NCBI RefSeq assembly: GCF_041435435.1
Contig: NZ_CP108494.1
Span: 2,700,501 to 2,764,500, forward strand
Source: Streptomyces sp. NBC_01241
GTDB taxonomy: Bacteria; Actinomycetota; Actinomycetes; Streptomycetales; Streptomycetaceae
Direction of reading: 5' to 3'
Length of the DNA stretch: 64,000 nt
Part shown: in pieces, positions 55,081 to 64,000 of the stretch
Layout: every line of letters starts with the position of its first letter
Position numbering within the stretch: position 1 is the stretch's first letter
Translations under genes and position numbers: made by a program
The notes under the pieces: model-generated
What the model was told of the DNA's origin: nothing
The model's input: the letters and a program-made list of their open reading frames with translations, nothing else
Database searches by the model: none

Positions 55081-56379
55081 CTACGCGGACTTCTCGTGCC
55101 GGCCGTCGTCGCCCTTGCCGATCGTGCGCGGTTCGCGCGGGACCAGCGTCGGGTTCACGTTGTTGCGGACGACGTCCGCCGTGATGACGACGCGGGCGAC
55201 GTCCTTGCGGGACGGCACCTCGTACATCACGGACTGGAGGACCTCTTCCATGATGGCCCGCAGGCCACGCGCGCCGGTGCCGCGCAGGATCGCCTGGTCG
55301 GCGATGGCCTCCAGGGCCGGACGGTCGAAGTCCAGCTCGACGCCGTCGAGTTCGAACAGGCGTTGATACTGCTTCACCAGCGCGTTGCGCGGCTCGACGA
55401 GGATCTGCAGCAGTGCCTCGCGGTCCAGGTTGTGGACCGAGGTGAGGACGGGCAGCCGGCCGATGAACTCCGGGATCATCCCGAACTTCACCAGGTCCTC
55501 CGGCATGACCTCCTGGAACTGGTCGCTCGCCTCGATCTCGCGCTTCGAACGGATCGTCGCGCCGAAGCCGATGCCCTTGGCACCCGCCCGGGACTCGATA
55601 ATTCGCTCCAGACCGGAGAAGGCACCGCCCACGATGAACAGCACATTCGTCGTGTCGATCTGGATGAACTCCTGGTGCGGGTGCTTCCGGCCGCCCTGCG
55701 GCGGTACGGAGGCGGTGGTGCCCTCCAGGATCTTCAACAGGGCCTGCTGGACGCCCTCGCCGGAGACATCGCGGGTGATCGACGGATTCTCGCTCTTGCG
55801 GGCGACCTTGTCGATCTCGTCGATGTAGATGATCCCGGTCTCGGCCTTCTTGACGTCGTAGTCCGCGGCCTGGATCAGCTTCAGCAGGATGTTCTCGACG
55901 TCCTCACCGACATAGCCGGCCTCCGTCAGCGCCGTCGCGTCGGCGATGGCGAACGGGACGTTGAGCATGCGGGCCAGGGTCTGCGCGAGAAGCGTCTTGC
56001 CGGAGCCCGTGGGGCCCAGCAGCAGGATGTTGGACTTGGCCAGCTCGATGCCGTCGTCCCGGCCCTGGGCGCCGCTGTTCTCGCCCGCCTGGACCCGCTT
56101 GTAGTGGTTGTACACAGCGACCGAGAGGGCCTTCTTCGCGGGCTCCTGCCCGACGACGTACCCCTCGAGGAACTCGTAGATCTCGCGCGGCTTGGGGAGT
56201 TCCTCCCACCGCACCTCGGAGGTCTCCGCGAGTTCCTCCTCGATGATCTCGTTGCAGAGATCGATGCACTCGTCGCAGATGTACACACCGGGTCCCGCGA
56301 TGAGCTTCTTCACCTGCTTCTGGCTCTTTCCGCAGAACGAGCACTTGAGCAGATCGCCGCCATCACCGATGCGTGCCAC
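55081..56379 (-). CDS. clpX: ATP-dependent Clp protease ATP-binding subunit ClpX
   Basis: An AAA+ unfoldase of 432 residues that feeds substrates to ClpP. The N-terminal zinc-binding domain has CSFCGKSQ and CDECIDLC (residues 13-42). Walker A is GPTGSGKT (122-129), Walker [10 protein letters not shown] (about 186-194), and an IGF loop for ClpP docking is present (AKGIGFGA). GTG at 56379. It lies 157 bp downstream of clpP2 with a short hairpin between. Confidence 0.97.
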   Translation of the reverse strand: MARIGDGGDLLKCSFCGKSQKQVKKLIAGPGVYICDECIDLCNEIIEEELAETSEVRWEELPKPREIYEFLEGYVVGQEPAKKALSVAVYNHYKRVQAGENSGAQGRDDGIELAKSNILLLGPTGSGKTLLAQTLARMLNVPFAIADATALTEAGYVGEDVENILLKLIQAADYDVKKAETGIIYIDEIDKVARKSENPSITRDVSGEGVQQALLKILEGTTASVPPQGGRKHPHQEFIQIDTTNVLFIVGGAFSGLERIIESRAGAKGIGFGATIRSKREIEASDQFQEVMPEDLVKFGMIPEFIGRLPVLTSVHNLDREALLQILVEPRNALVKQYQRLFELDGVELDFDRPALEAIADQAILRGTGARGLRAIMEEVLQSVMYEVPSRKDVARVVITADVVRNNVNPTLVPREPRTIGKGDDGRHEKSA

Positions 56380-56506
56380 GAGGTGCTTCCCCTTCGCCTG
56401 GGAGCAGCTTGGTTCAGCGGCTCCTGGTGCCTCTATCCGACGGTACCTTGCCTAGCCCCCCGTTCGGGCCCCCCTTGGCACGGTTCACACGGCCGAGACC
56501 GGGCGA

Positions 56507-56525
56507 ACCCCTCGCGCCAAGGGGT
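56507..56525 (-). terminator. Short hairpin between clpP2 and clpX
   Basis: ACCCCT (56507-56512) pairs with AGGGGT (56520-56525), 11 bases after the clpP2 stop. The stem is short, so termination would be partial. Confidence 0.4.
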
Positions 56526-56536
56526 GAAGGCCGATG

Positions 56537-57217
56537 TCAGGCGGCCGTGGCCGCGCTCTTGCGGGTCGACACGATCTGGTCGACGAGACCGTAGGCGAGG
56601 GCTTCCTCGGCGGTCAGGATCTTGTCGCGCTCGATGTCGTCGCGGATCTTCTCCAGCGGCGTGGTGGAGTGCTTGGCCAGCATCTCCTCCAGCTGGGTGC
56701 GCATCCGCAGGATCTCGTTGGCCGCGATCTCCAGGTCGGAGAGCTGCTCCCGGCCGGTCTGCGAGGACGGCTGGTGGATCAGGATACGGGCGTTGGGCAG
56801 CGCCATCCGCTTGCCGGGCGTACCCGCGGCGAGCAGCACGGCCGCGGCGGAGGCCGCCTGGCCCATGCAGACCGTCTGGATGTCCGGCTTCACGAACTGC
56901 ATCGTGTCGTAGATCGCGGTGAGCGCGGTGAACGAGCCGCCGGGGCTGTTGATGTAGATCGAGATGTCCCGGTCCGGGTCCATCGACTCCAGGCACAGCA
57001 GCTGCGCCATGACGTCGTTGGCGGAGGCGTCGTCGATCTGCACGCCGAGGAAGATCACGCGCTCCTCGAAGAGCTTCGCGTACGGGTCGTACTCACGCAC
57101 GCCCTGCGAGGTGCGCTCCACGAAGCGCGGCACAATGTATCGGTTGTCCACCTGCGGGCCGGTGTAGAGGCCGCTCGCGGAGGCGCCGGGGAAGTTGTTC
57201 ATGTGGGTGTTCACCAT
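56537..57217 (-). CDS. clpP2: ATP-dependent Clp protease proteolytic subunit (ClpP2-type)
   Basis: Serine peptidase of the ClpXP complex, 226 residues. The active-site triad is visible: serine in [13 protein letters not shown], histidine in [10 protein letters not shown] and aspartate in [13 protein letters not shown]. The N-terminal extension ([20 protein letters not shown]) is typical of actinobacterial ClpP2 and is probably processed. ATG at 57217; a second ATG five codons later is possible. It is downstream of the other clpP gene with 81 bp between; actinobacteria use mixed ClpP1P2 rings. Confidence 0.95.
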   Translation of the reverse strand: MVNTHMNNFPGASASGLYTGPQVDNRYIVPRFVERTSQGVREYDPYAKLFEERVIFLGVQIDDASANDVMAQLLCLESMDPDRDISIYINSPGGSFTALTAIYDTMQFVKPDIQTVCMGQAASAAAVLLAAGTPGKRMALPNARILIHQPSSQTGREQLSDLEIAANEILRMRTQLEEMLAKHSTTPLEKIRDDIERDKILTAEEALAYGLVDQIVSTRKSAATAA

Positions 57218-57298
57218 CCTGGTGGCGTTCTGTGGCTGGGTGTCTCGGCGTACGAGAGGTGCGCGGGGCGGTGGAGCCGGATCCGGTGGGTGACCGGA

Positions 57299-57919
57299 TC
57301 AGGCGCCGGTGCCGCCGCCGCCCGGAACGCCCGATGCGACCGTGATGATCTCGTCGATGAGGCCGTATTCCTTGGCCTCCTCCGCGGTGTACCAGCGGTC
57401 GCGGTCGCCGTCGCGAATGATCGTCTCGACCGTCTGGCCGGAGTGGCGGGCGGTGATCTCGGCCATCCGCTGCTTGGTGCGCAGCAGGTACTGGGCCTGG
57501 ATCTTGATGTCCGAGGCCGTACCGCCGATGCCGGCCGAGCCCTGGTGCATGAGGATGTCGGTGTTCGGGAGCGCGAAGCGCTTGCCCGCGGTGCCGCCGG
57601 TCAGCAGGAACTGGCCCATCGAGGCCGCCATGCCCATACCGATGGTGACCACGTCGTTCGGGATGTACTGCATGGTGTCGTAGACCGCCATGCCGGCCGT
57701 CACCGAGCCGCCGGGGCTGTTGATGTAGAGGTAGATGTCCTTGTCCGGATCTGCGGCGAGGAGAAGCATCTGCGCCGTGATCTTGTTGGCGATCTCGTCG
57801 TCGACCTGCTGACCCAGGAAGATGATGCGCTCGCCGAGCAGTCGGCTGTAGACCTGGTCACCGAGGCCTCCACCGAAGGGGGACGGCTCTCCGGCGGAGT
57901 AAGGCATCAGATTCGTCAC
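57299..57919 (-). CDS. clpP1: ATP-dependent Clp protease proteolytic subunit (ClpP1-type)
   Basis: A 206-residue ClpP peptidase. The catalytic serine lies in [13 protein letters not shown], the histidine in [12 protein letters not shown] and the aspartate in [13 protein letters not shown]. The residue after His-Gln is Gly here, where the partner ClpP2 has the usual Pro, so the handle next to the active site may differ. The C-terminus ends [10 protein letters not shown], the Gly-rich tail of ClpP1. GTG at 57919. A ClgR-like site lies about 135 bp upstream, consistent with control by that activator. Confidence 0.95.
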   Translation of the reverse strand: MTNLMPYSAGEPSPFGGGLGDQVYSRLLGERIIFLGQQVDDEIANKITAQMLLLAADPDKDIYLYINSPGGSVTAGMAVYDTMQYIPNDVVTIGMGMAASMGQFLLTGGTAGKRFALPNTDILMHQGSAGIGGTASDIKIQAQYLLRTKQRMAEITARHSGQTVETIIRDGDRDRWYTAEEAKEYGLIDEIITVASGVPGGGGTGA

Positions 57920-58051
57920 GTATCCACCTGCTCGTCTCTGACGGCTCCGGCCGTCTCAGCGTCTTCGTACCGGTGGGCGGGGGCTCCCCTGCCCTTCCTA
58001 CTCATGGACCCTAACGCGCAGGTGGGACAACGCCATCCCGCTTCCGCAACT

Positions 58052-58069
58052 GTTCGCTGGGAGCGCAAG
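58052..58069 (-). promoter_or_regulatory. Putative ClgR-type operator upstream of clpP1
   Basis: GTTCGCTGGGAGCGCAAG resembles the ClgR box (GTTCGC and GCG half-sites separated by about five bases), which in Streptomyces lies upstream of clpP1. The right half deviates (GCGCAA instead of GCGAAC). Confidence 0.5.
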
Positions 58070-58113
58070 GTCCGCAGTCCGCACAAGGGTTGTGGGGCAC
58101 CGTACGCCCTACG

Positions 58114-58152
58114 ACGACGGGCTCCGGACGCACAGCGTCCGGAGCCCGTCGT
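58114..58152 (-). terminator. Very strong terminator after tig
   Basis: A perfect 17-bp stem (58114-58130 with 58136-58152) and a 5-nt loop CACAG, 18 bases past the tig stop codon. It separates tig from clpP1. Confidence 0.8.
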
Positions 58153-58170
58153 ACGGGTTCAGCGCGAGGC

Positions 58171-59586
58171 TCAGGCCTCGGTCTTCTCCTCGGTGGCCTT
58201 GGCGGCCTTGGCGGCCTCCTCGGCAACGGCCTCGGCGGAGCCGTCGGCGGCCTCGACCGTCTCGATGGCCTCCTCGTCGTCCTCCAGCTCGACGGGCTCA
58301 CCGTTGGTGTCGATGACCTTGGCGGCCTCGACGACCACGGCCAGCGCCTTACCGCGGGCGACCTCGCCGACGAGCATCGGCACCTGGCCGCCCTCGACGA
58401 CGGCCTGGGCGAACTGGTCCGGGCTCATGCCGGAGGAAGCGGCACGCCGCATGAGGTGCTCGGTGAGCTCCTCCTGGTTGACGTTCAGCTTCTCCTTGTT
58501 GACGATCTCGTCCAGGAGGAACTGGGTCTTGATGCCCTTGACCGCCTGCTCGGAGGTCTCGGCCTCGAACTCCTCGGCCGTCTTGCCCTGGATCTCCAGG
58601 TACTTGTCGAGGGTCAGACCCATCTGCCCGAGCTGGTGGTGCTCCAGGTTGTGCTTGCGGGTCTGGACCTCGTCCGCGAGCAGCTTCTCCGGGATCGGGA
58701 CCTCGGCCAGCTTCAGCAGCTCGTCCAGGACGCGCTCCTGGGCCTGGGTGGCCTGCTCGTACTGCCTGGTGTCCTCAAGGCGCTTGCGGCTGTCCGCCTT
58801 CAGCTCGTCGAGGGTGTCGAACTCGCTGGCCATCTGGGCGAACTCGTCGTCCAGCTCGGGGAGCTCACGGGCGGCGACGGCGGTGACCTTGACGGTGACC
58901 TCGGCCTCCTTGCCCTCGGCCGAGCCGCCCTTCAGCTCAGAGGTGAAGGTGACCTCGCCACCCGCCTCCAGGCCGGTGACCGCGGCGTCGATGCCGTCGA
59001 GGAGTTCGCCGGAACCGATGGTGTACGAGACACCCTCGGCCACGCCGTCCTCCAGGACCTCGCCGTCGACCTTGGCCTGCAGGTCGATCGTGACGACGTC
59101 GCCCTCGGCGGCGGCGCGCTCGACCGGGTTGGTGGAGGCGAAGCGCTCGCGGAGCTGCTCCACGGCCTTCTCCACGTCCTCATCGCTGACCTCGAGGGCG
59201 TCGACGGTGACCTCGATGCCGGAGTAGTCCGGAATCTCGATCTCGGGGCGTACGTCAACCTCGGCGGTGAAGGCCAGCAGTTCGCCGTCCTTCAGCTCGG
59301 TGATGTCGACCTCGGGCTGGCCGAGGACGTTGAGCTCGCCCTCGTTGACAGCCTCGGTGTAGAACTTCGGGAGCGCGTCGTTGACGGCCTCCTCCAGCAC
59401 CGCACCGCGGCCGAACCGCTGGTCGATGACCCGGGCGGGGATCTTGCCCTTGCGGAAGCCCTTCACCGTGACCTGCTGGTTGATCTTCTTGTACGCCGCG
59501 TCGAGGCTGTCCTTGAGCTCCTCGAAGGGCACCTCGACAGTGAGCCGAACCCGGGTCGGGTTCAGGGTCTCCACGGCGCTCTTCAC
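58171..59586 (-). CDS. tig: Trigger factor
   Basis: A ribosome-bound chaperone and peptidyl-prolyl isomerase of 471 residues. The ribosome-docking signature GFRKGKIP lies near residue 45, the FKBP-type domain follows (about 160-245, [20 protein letters not shown]), and the helical C-terminal arms run to about 430. The last 45 residues are acidic and Ala-rich, typical of Streptomyces. GTG at 59586 has a perfect AAGGAG site; an upstream in-frame extension is rejected. tig and clpP share a locus, as often in bacteria. Confidence 0.97.
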   Translation of the reverse strand: MKSAVETLNPTRVRLTVEVPFEELKDSLDAAYKKINQQVTVKGFRKGKIPARVIDQRFGRGAVLEEAVNDALPKFYTEAVNEGELNVLGQPEVDITELKDGELLAFTAEVDVRPEIEIPDYSGIEVTVDALEVSDEDVEKAVEQLRERFASTNPVERAAAEGDVVTIDLQAKVDGEVLEDGVAEGVSYTIGSGELLDGIDAAVTGLEAGGEVTFTSELKGGSAEGKEAEVTVKVTAVAARELPELDDEFAQMASEFDTLDELKADSRKRLEDTRQYEQATQAQERVLDELLKLAEVPIPEKLLADEVQTRKHNLEHHQLGQMGLTLDKYLEIQGKTAEEFEAETSEQAVKGIKTQFLLDEIVNKEKLNVNQEELTEHLMRRAASSGMSPDQFAQAVVEGGQVPMLVGEVARGKALAVVVEAAKVIDTNGEPVELEDDEEAIETVEAADGSAEAVAEEAAKAAKATEEKTEA

Positions 59587-59755
59587 GGTTCGGTCTCCTT
59601 GTGGCTGACTTCTTGGGGTTCTGCTCCGCCGCACGGTTGGCGGCTTCGCGGACCGAGCCCGGCAGATCAGACACACGGGCACGCATTTTGCATAGTAACG
59701 GCAAGGAGACGGACTCCCACAATGCGATCCCGTCGATGGTCTGCGATCTTGCCGA

Positions 59756-59832
59756 TGGTCGGGGTGGCCGGATTCGAACCGACGACCTTCCGCTCCCAAA
59801 GCGGACGCGCTACCAAGCTGCGCCACACCCCG
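59756..59832 (-). tRNA. tRNA-Pro (anticodon TGG)
   Basis: Cloverleaf starting CGGGGTGTGG with acceptor CGGGGTG/CACCCCG, anticodon stem TCCGC/GCGGA around TTTGGGA (anticodon TGG) and T-loop TTCGAAT. CCA is encoded (59756-59758). It is divergent from tRNA-Gly. Confidence 0.97.
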
Positions 59833-59998
59833 TCGGTGCGACACGTAGGGTACATGCAGACAGGCAGTGCATCCGCCGCTTCGCGCGGTCCGCACCGAAC
59901 GCGACACCGGGTGACCGCAATCGGGTGTGCGGACAGCGCCCGCGACCCGCTACGATGCTTCTCGTGCCGCCGGTCCCCGGACCTGCGGTGCAGTGCTT

Positions 59999-60072
59999 GC
60001 GGGCGTAGCTCAATGGTAGAGCCCTAGTCTTCCAAACTAGCTACGCGGGTTCGATTCCCGTCGCCCGCTCCA
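59999..60072 (+). tRNA. tRNA-Gly (anticodon TCC)
   Basis: Cloverleaf starting GCGGGCGTAG with acceptor GCGGGCG/CGCCCGC, anticodon stem CTAGT/ACTAG around CTTCCAA (anticodon TCC) and T-loop TTCGATT. CCA is encoded (60070-60072). A TACGAT hexamer about 45 bases upstream may be the -10 box. Confidence 0.97.
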
Positions 60073-60078
60073 TGCTTG

Positions 60079-60117
60079 GGCCCGGTTCGACGAATTGCTC
60101 GTCGGACCGGGCCTTTT
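60079..60117 (+). terminator. Rho-independent terminator of tRNA-Gly
   Basis: A 15-bp stem (60079-60093 with 60099-60113, one wobble pair), loop ATTGC, followed by TTTT. It lies six bases after the encoded CCA. Confidence 0.88.
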
Positions 60118-60198
60118 GCGTGCTGTTCGCGCCTCCTGCCCGCTGCGCGGCGGAGCGCGCGGCAGGCCGGGGAGGGGAGGAACCCGACCGGGACCGGA

Positions 60199-60393
60199 TC
60201 AGAAGGTGATCTGGTTGATGCTCTCCGCTATCGAGTGCATGAACTTGCTGATCGACGGCGCCATGCCGGTCGATGCCAGGAAGAAGCCGAAGAGCACCGC
60301 GACGATCGCGGGTCCCGCCTTGATGGAGCCGCCTCGGATCAGGACCACCAGGATGATCGCCAACAGAAGCACCACAGACAGTGAAATGGCCAC
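60199..60393 (-). CDS. Small membrane protein (64 aa), function unknown
   Basis: A 64-residue protein with two hydrophobic segments: LSVVLLLAIILVVLI near the N-terminus and AIVAVLFGFFLASTG in the middle, separated by a short basic/Gly loop (RGGSIKAG). The C-terminus (MAPSISKFMHSIAESINQ) is amphipathic. GTG at 60393 has AAGGGTG upstream. I recall similar short proteins in many Streptomyces genomes, some next to integrated elements, but no function. It is on its own, convergent to tRNA-Gly. Confidence 0.78.
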   Translation of the reverse strand: MAISLSVVLLLAIILVVLIRGGSIKAGPAIVAVLFGFFLASTGMAPSISKFMHSIAESINQITF

Positions 60394-60872
60394 GACTGAT
60401 CACACCCTTGGTCGGTCCGCCTTGCCGGCCCGGAGATGTGCGGCCGAGCACCTCTCCGTTCCGTCCATCGTGCCACCAACTCACCCTTGCTGACTGCCAG
60501 GTGACGGACCGAAGTGATGGGATCGCGCCATCCTTGCGCCCCGCGTGCGCCTGGGGGCTCACGGTCGCACAGGGGGCGTCATCGGTCCCAGCCCTTGCTC
60601 CGCACACCGGTGAGCGATCTGTGAATAAAACAATCACAACAACGTGCGACCGCGACGGTTTCCATATCCACACACTTCATTCACATGTAATTCCAAGGCC
60701 CCCGCGCAATGAAATTCACCCCACCCAGCCGCCCACCGTTATGTCCCATTCAATGGGGATGAACCCGGGCATAGCGGTCAGTTCTTGACGGTTTCGCTTT
60801 TGATTGAACGCGAACACGCAATATCCGGGCGTAGTTTTACGCAGGGCAATCGAGGCGTCTAAGGTGCTTTAG
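60394..60872. other. AT-richer intergenic region upstream of the acyltransferase gene
   Basis: A 479-bp gap between divergent genes. Bases from about 60610 to 60720 and from 60740 to 60840 are clearly less GC-rich than the rest of the window. A promoter or leader for the acyltransferase gene is likely here, but no consensus box or riboswitch was recognised. Confidence 0.5.
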
Positions 60873-62027
60873 ATGTTCCACGCTCCGAACGTGTTTCAGA
60901 GGGCCCCGCTCCCATCGGCGACCCGGGAGTCGGAGCCCAGACGCCAAGGGACGACGACCGCTACGGCGGCGCCCCCCGCACCGGTGGCGAACAAGCCTCC
61001 GGCGGGTGCGCAGGCGAAGCAGCGTGACGCCTACTTCGACAACGTCAAATATCTGGCCATCGTGCTCGTCGCGGTGGCGCACGCGTGGGAACCGGTGATG
61101 GACGGCAGCCGGACCGCCCGTGCGCTGTACATGGTGGCGTACACCTTTCACATGCCGGCGTTCGTCATCATCTCCGGCTATTTCTCCCGCTCGTTCGATC
61201 TGTCCGCCGCCAAGGTGAAACGCCTGGTCACCGGTGTCGCCGTGCCCTATGTGGTGTTCGAGACCGCGTATTCGCTGTTCAAGCGGTACGCGGACGGCTC
61301 GCCGAATCAGCCGATCAGCCTGCTCGACCCCTGGTATCTCACCTGGTTCCTGGCCGCGCTGTTCATCTGGCGGCTCACCACACCGCTGTGGCAGGTCCTG
61401 CGCCATCCGCTGCCGGTGGCACTCGTCATCGCCGTACTCGCCTCGTTCTCCCCGTCGATCGGCGATGATCTCGATCTCCAGCGGGTTCTGCAGTTCCTGC
61501 CGTTCTTCGTGCTGGGACTCCAGCTGAAACCCGAGCATTTCCAGCTGATCCGCCGGGGTGAGGTGCGGATGCTCGCGCTGCCGCTGTTCGCCGCGGCCCT
61601 GGTCTTCGCGTACTGGGCGGCGCCGCGGATGCAGCTGGGCTGGTTCTACCGCAACAACAGCGCGCAGGAGATGGGCGCTCCGTGGTGGTCCGGTGCCGTG
61701 ATGACGACGGCCATGTTCGGCTGCGCGCTGCTGCTCACCATCGGGTTCCTTTCCTGGGTGCCGCGCCGCCCCATGTGGTTCACCGTGCTCGGTGCCGGGA
61801 CGATCTGCGGCTATCTGCTGCACGGATTCCTGATCAAGGGCGCGGGATACGCCGGGGTGTTCGACAGCTACGACTGGCTCTCGGCGCCCGCCGGTCTGGT
61901 CCTCGTCTCCCTGGTCGCGGCCGCCGCGGTGACGCTGATGTGTACGCCACCGGTACGCAGAGTGCTGCGCGTGGTGACCGAACCGGAGATGAACTGGGCG
62001 TTCCGGCGGGACGCGGCCGGACGCTGA
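60873..62027 (+). CDS. Acyltransferase-3 family membrane protein
   Basis: A 384-residue integral-membrane O-acyltransferase-like protein with about ten helices. After a Pro/Ala-rich cytoplasmic N-terminus (about 48 residues) the catalytic-type segment YFDNVKYLAIVLVAVAHAWEP carries the histidine in place of the usual RxxD-H pattern; FHMPAFVIISGYFSRS follows. The C-terminus ends in a short basic tail. ATG at 60873 has AAGG nine bases upstream. These enzymes acetylate or acylate surface sugars; the substrate here is unknown, but a wall or capsular glycan is plausible. It converges with the HD-hydrolase gene with 10 bp between. Confidence 0.87.
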   Translation: MFHAPNVFQRAPLPSATRESEPRRQGTTTATAAPPAPVANKPPAGAQAKQRDAYFDNVKYLAIVLVAVAHAWEPVMDGSRTARALYMVAYTFHMPAFVIISGYFSRSFDLSAAKVKRLVTGVAVPYVVFETAYSLFKRYADGSPNQPISLLDPWYLTWFLAALFIWRLTTPLWQVLRHPLPVALVIAVLASFSPSIGDDLDLQRVLQFLPFFVLGLQLKPEHFQLIRRGEVRMLALPLFAAALVFAYWAAPRMQLGWFYRNNSAQEMGAPWWSGAVMTTAMFGCALLLTIGFLSWVPRRPMWFTVLGAGTICGYLLHGFLIKGAGYAGVFDSYDWLSAPAGLVLVSLVAAAAVTLMCTPPVRRVLRVVTEPEMNWAFRRDAAGR

Positions 62028-62037
62028 TCCGGCTGGT

Positions 62038-62544
62038 TCAGTCCGTCGCCGTGTTGGCTTGAACCGATTGCTCGGCGGGCGATTCACCTGGGGTGAGCCC
62101 GAGCAACCTCCGTACCTGCGCATACTTCTCGGCCAGTCGGGTACGGGTCGCCGGTTCCAGTACGGCGAGGCGGGCCGGATCGGCGTTGTGTGCCAGGTCG
62201 GACTCCTTGATCAGCAGGGCGCCCGGGGTGTCGAGGATGCGCCGGGTGTACGAACCGAGGTCCTCGCCGTCACGTTTGGTGACGGCGAGGACCATGTCCT
62301 TGACCTGCTGCGGCAGCGCGGCGTCTGCCAGCCACCGTGCCGACAGCGCGTCGTCCTCGACGGCGTCGTGCAGCCAGGCCGCGGCGATCTGTTCGTCGCT
62401 GCCACCCCTGGCCCGTACGCCCTCGGCAACGGCGGCGAGGTGCTCGGTGTACGGGCGTCCCGCCTTGTCCCGCTGGTCGGCGTGGGCCTCGCGGGCGATC
62501 GCCGCTACTTCGGCCAGGGTCAGCTGCACGTGTGGAGTGGGCAT
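62038..62544 (-). CDS. RelA-type HD domain hydrolase (single-domain)
   Basis: A 168-residue protein with the HD domain of RelA/SpoT hydrolases: HADQRDKAGRPYTEHLAAVA, the metal motif WLHDAVEDD and KESDLAHNADPARL. No synthetase, TGS or ACT domain follows. ATG at 62544. Proteins of this kind resemble small alarmone hydrolases (SAH) that remove the pyrophosphate of (p)ppGpp, but the family also includes other phosphohydrolases. The activity is therefore only inferred. It is followed nine bases upstream on the same strand by the FtsX-like permease gene. Confidence 0.8.
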   Translation of the reverse strand: MPTPHVQLTLAEVAAIAREAHADQRDKAGRPYTEHLAAVAEGVRARGGSDEQIAAAWLHDAVEDDALSARWLADAALPQQVKDMVLAVTKRDGEDLGSYTRRILDTPGALLIKESDLAHNADPARLAVLEPATRTRLAEKYAQVRRLLGLTPGESPAEQSVQANTATD

Positions 62545-62553
62545 GGCCCGACT

Positions 62554-64000
62554 CTACGGACGGGCGGCCGTCCGGCGCAGGGCCGCGCGGGCCGGGACCG
62601 TCGCGGCGGCGAGGCCGAGCCCGATGGTGGCGGCGACGAAGGAGCCGTACAACGCGGGTGGGATGTACGGCGATTCGCCCGTCAGCCCCTTCATCATCGG
62701 GAAGAGTGTGGCCAGTGCGATGGCGGTGCCGAGCGCGGCCCCGGCCACCGTGACGAGGAGCGCCTCCCAGCGGATCATGTCCATGACCTGGCGGCGGGTG
62801 GAGCCGACGAGGCGGAGCATGGTCAGTTCCCGGCGGCGGTCGAGGACGGTCATCACCAGGGTGTTGGCGGCGGCGACGGCGGCGAATCCGCCGAGGACCG
62901 CGGCCATGACGGTGTTGGCCCAGGCGTTGATCTCCCGGTCCTGGTCCCGCGCGGCGGCGTAGCCGGAGCGGTCGGTGACGGTGCCGAGCGCGGCGAGTTC
63001 CTGTGCGGCGGCGGGGGTGGCCCGTACCAGTACGTCGGAGGCGTACGGGGACGTGACATGGGTCTGCAGGTCGGTGGCGGGCAGGGTGACGAGGCTGGTG
63101 CCCAGGCCGCGGCCGTAGACGGCGACGATCTTCGGTGACGCCTCGGTGCCGTCCGAGAGGCGCAGGGTCAGCCGGTCGCCGGTGGCGCGCTTGGTGGAGT
63201 CGGCGAGGGTGGTGTCGATGGCGACGGTGCCGGGCCGCAGGCCGGTGAGTGATCCGGTGCGCACGTCGAGGTCCTGGACCTTGGCGAGGTCGGCGCCGGA
63301 GCCGATGACCCCCTGGGCGGAGGTGTTCTGGAGTATCCGGTCGCCGCCCGATCCGGTGGGCACCAGGACGGAGCCGCGGAGCAGGCCGACGGCGGTGGAG
63401 ACGCCGGGGGTGGCCGCCGCCCGTGCGGTGGCGTCGGAGGCGAGGCCCGCCGGGGCGGAGACGATGTGGTCGGCGGTGACGGCGTCGCGCAGCTGGTGTG
63501 CGATCACCCGGTCCTCGCTGGTGTGCATGAAGACGAGCGTGGAGGAGAAGGCCATGGCGAGCACGATCGGAGTGATCGCGGAGGCCAGCCGGCGGGAGTT
63601 CGTAAGGGAGTTGGCGGCGGCCAGCGAACCGGACGCGCCTGCCACGCGCAGCGGGAGGCCGATGACGGCGGCGCAGATCCGGGCGATCAGCGGGCCGAGG
63701 AGGCCGACCGCGATCATGAAGAACATGACGACGCCGAGTGCGGCGTTCGCCGCGTCGTCGCCGCTCGTGGAGGCGGCGACGCCCGCGAAGAGTCCGCCGC
63801 CGATGAGGGCCGCGATGCCGAGCGGGGTGCGGATCCAGCCGTACGGGGGGCGTTCCACCGCGGACTGGGCGAGCGCCAGACCAGGCTTGATCTTCGACGG
63901 CCTGCGGGCGGCGAAGTATCCGGCGCTCAGCGCGGTGAGCATCGTGGTGGCCGTGGCGATGGTCAGCGGCAGCCAGGACACGTGCAGGTCGACGGGGCCG
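62554..64000 (-). CDS. FtsX-like ABC transporter permease (C-terminal part, truncated by window edge)
   Basis: The last 482 codons of a polytopic ABC permease, usually about 800-850 residues. Visible are membrane helices in the first 110 residues (PPYGWIRTPLGIAALIGGGL), a large extracytoplasmic domain (about 150-340 of the visible part) and a FtsX core of three to four helices at the end (ANTLVMTVLDRRRELTMLRLVG). The N-terminal half and any adjacent ATPase gene lie beyond the right edge. The role is probably export of lipids, antibiotics or peptides; no substrate can be inferred. Confidence 0.88.
   Translation of the reverse strand, partial: GPVDLHVSWLPLTIATATTMLTALSAGYFAARRPSKIKPGLALAQSAVERPPYGWIRTPLGIAALIGGGLFAGVAASTSGDDAANAALGVVMFFMIAVGLLGPLIARICAAVIGLPLRVAGASGSLAAANSLTNSRRLASAITPIVLAMAFSSTLVFMHTSEDRVIAHQLRDAVTADHIVSAPAGLASDATARAAATPGVSTAVGLLRGSVLVPTGSGGDRILQNTSAQGVIGSGADLAKVQDLDVRTGSLTGLRPGTVAIDTTLADSTKRATGDRLTLRLSDGTEASPKIVAVYGRGLGTSLVTLPATDLQTHVTSPYASDVLVRATPAAAQELAALGTVTDRSGYAAARDQDREINAWANTVMAAVLGGFAAVAAANTLVMTVLDRRRELTMLRLVGSTRRQVMDMIRWEALLVTVAGAALGTAIALATLFPMMKGLTGESPYIPPALYGSFVAATIGLGLAAATVPARAALRRTAARP

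Overview
The window looks like chromosomal core DNA from a Streptomyces species. The sequence is very GC-rich with GC-rich third codon positions, and GTG starts are frequent (CTG is the best start for two genes). From memory, the gene order matches the conserved Streptomyces segment running from leuS through nadD, proA/proB, obg-rpmA-rplU-rne, mreBCD-pbp2-rodA, ndk-folC-valS and clpX-clpP-clpP to tig. Most genes lie on the minus strand. No intact insertion sequence, prophage, CRISPR array or secondary-metabolite cluster is visible.

Layout. 1-5.6 kb: 5' part of leuS (cut by the window edge), then a small module (zinc-ribbon protein, DHA2 drug exporter, divergent XRE/MmyB regulator) between two identical tRNA-Ala(GGC) genes. 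5.8-9.8 kb: histidine phosphatase, rsfS, a divergent LytR-CpsA-Psr protein, nadD and two tiny membrane proteins. 9.9-16.5 kb: M48 protease, two membrane proteins that share an N-terminal motif, proA, a small conserved protein and proB. 16.6-28.6 kb: a cell-envelope glycopolymer locus with dTDP-rhamnose genes (rmlA/B/C/D), two GT2 glycosyltransferases, a methyltransferase-like protein, a membrane-anchored CDP-glycerol-glycerophosphotransferase-like protein and a cytidylyltransferase-SDR fusion that resembles CDP-ribitol synthases. 28.9-40.5 kb: obg, rpmA, rplU, a very long repeat-rich RNase E/G, a TIGR03936-type protein, a Trp-rich repetitive membrane protein and a TIGR03960 radical SAM protein. 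40.5-48.4 kb: CYTH/CHAD protein and the elongation/sporulation wall cluster rodA, PBP2, mreD, mreC, mreB. 48.6-53.8 kb: ndk, DUF4233 protein, folC, valS. 54-59.6 kb: a Pro/Gln/Tyr-rich membrane protein, clpX, two clpP genes and tig. 59.7-64 kb: tRNA-Pro, tRNA-Gly, a 64-residue membrane protein, an acyltransferase-3 protein, a RelA-type HD hydrolase and the C-terminal part of an FtsX-like permease.

The genes fall into two themes. One is the envelope: MreBCD, PBP2 and RodA build lateral or spore-wall peptidoglycan; the LCP-like protein, the glycopolymer locus and the two motif-sharing membrane proteins probably supply or regulate an anionic wall polymer. The other is translation and protein quality control: tRNA synthetases, tRNAs, L21/L27, Obg, RsfS, RNase E/G, ClpXP and trigger factor. 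The most unusual items are the glycopolymer locus with its 25-bp tandem repeat, the LCP protein lacking the usual substrate-binding motif, the Trp-repeat membrane protein, the shared motif of the membrane protein pair, and an in-frame (Pro-Gln)n extension hidden behind the obg stop codon. No wholly new multi-gene system can be proven from sequence alone.
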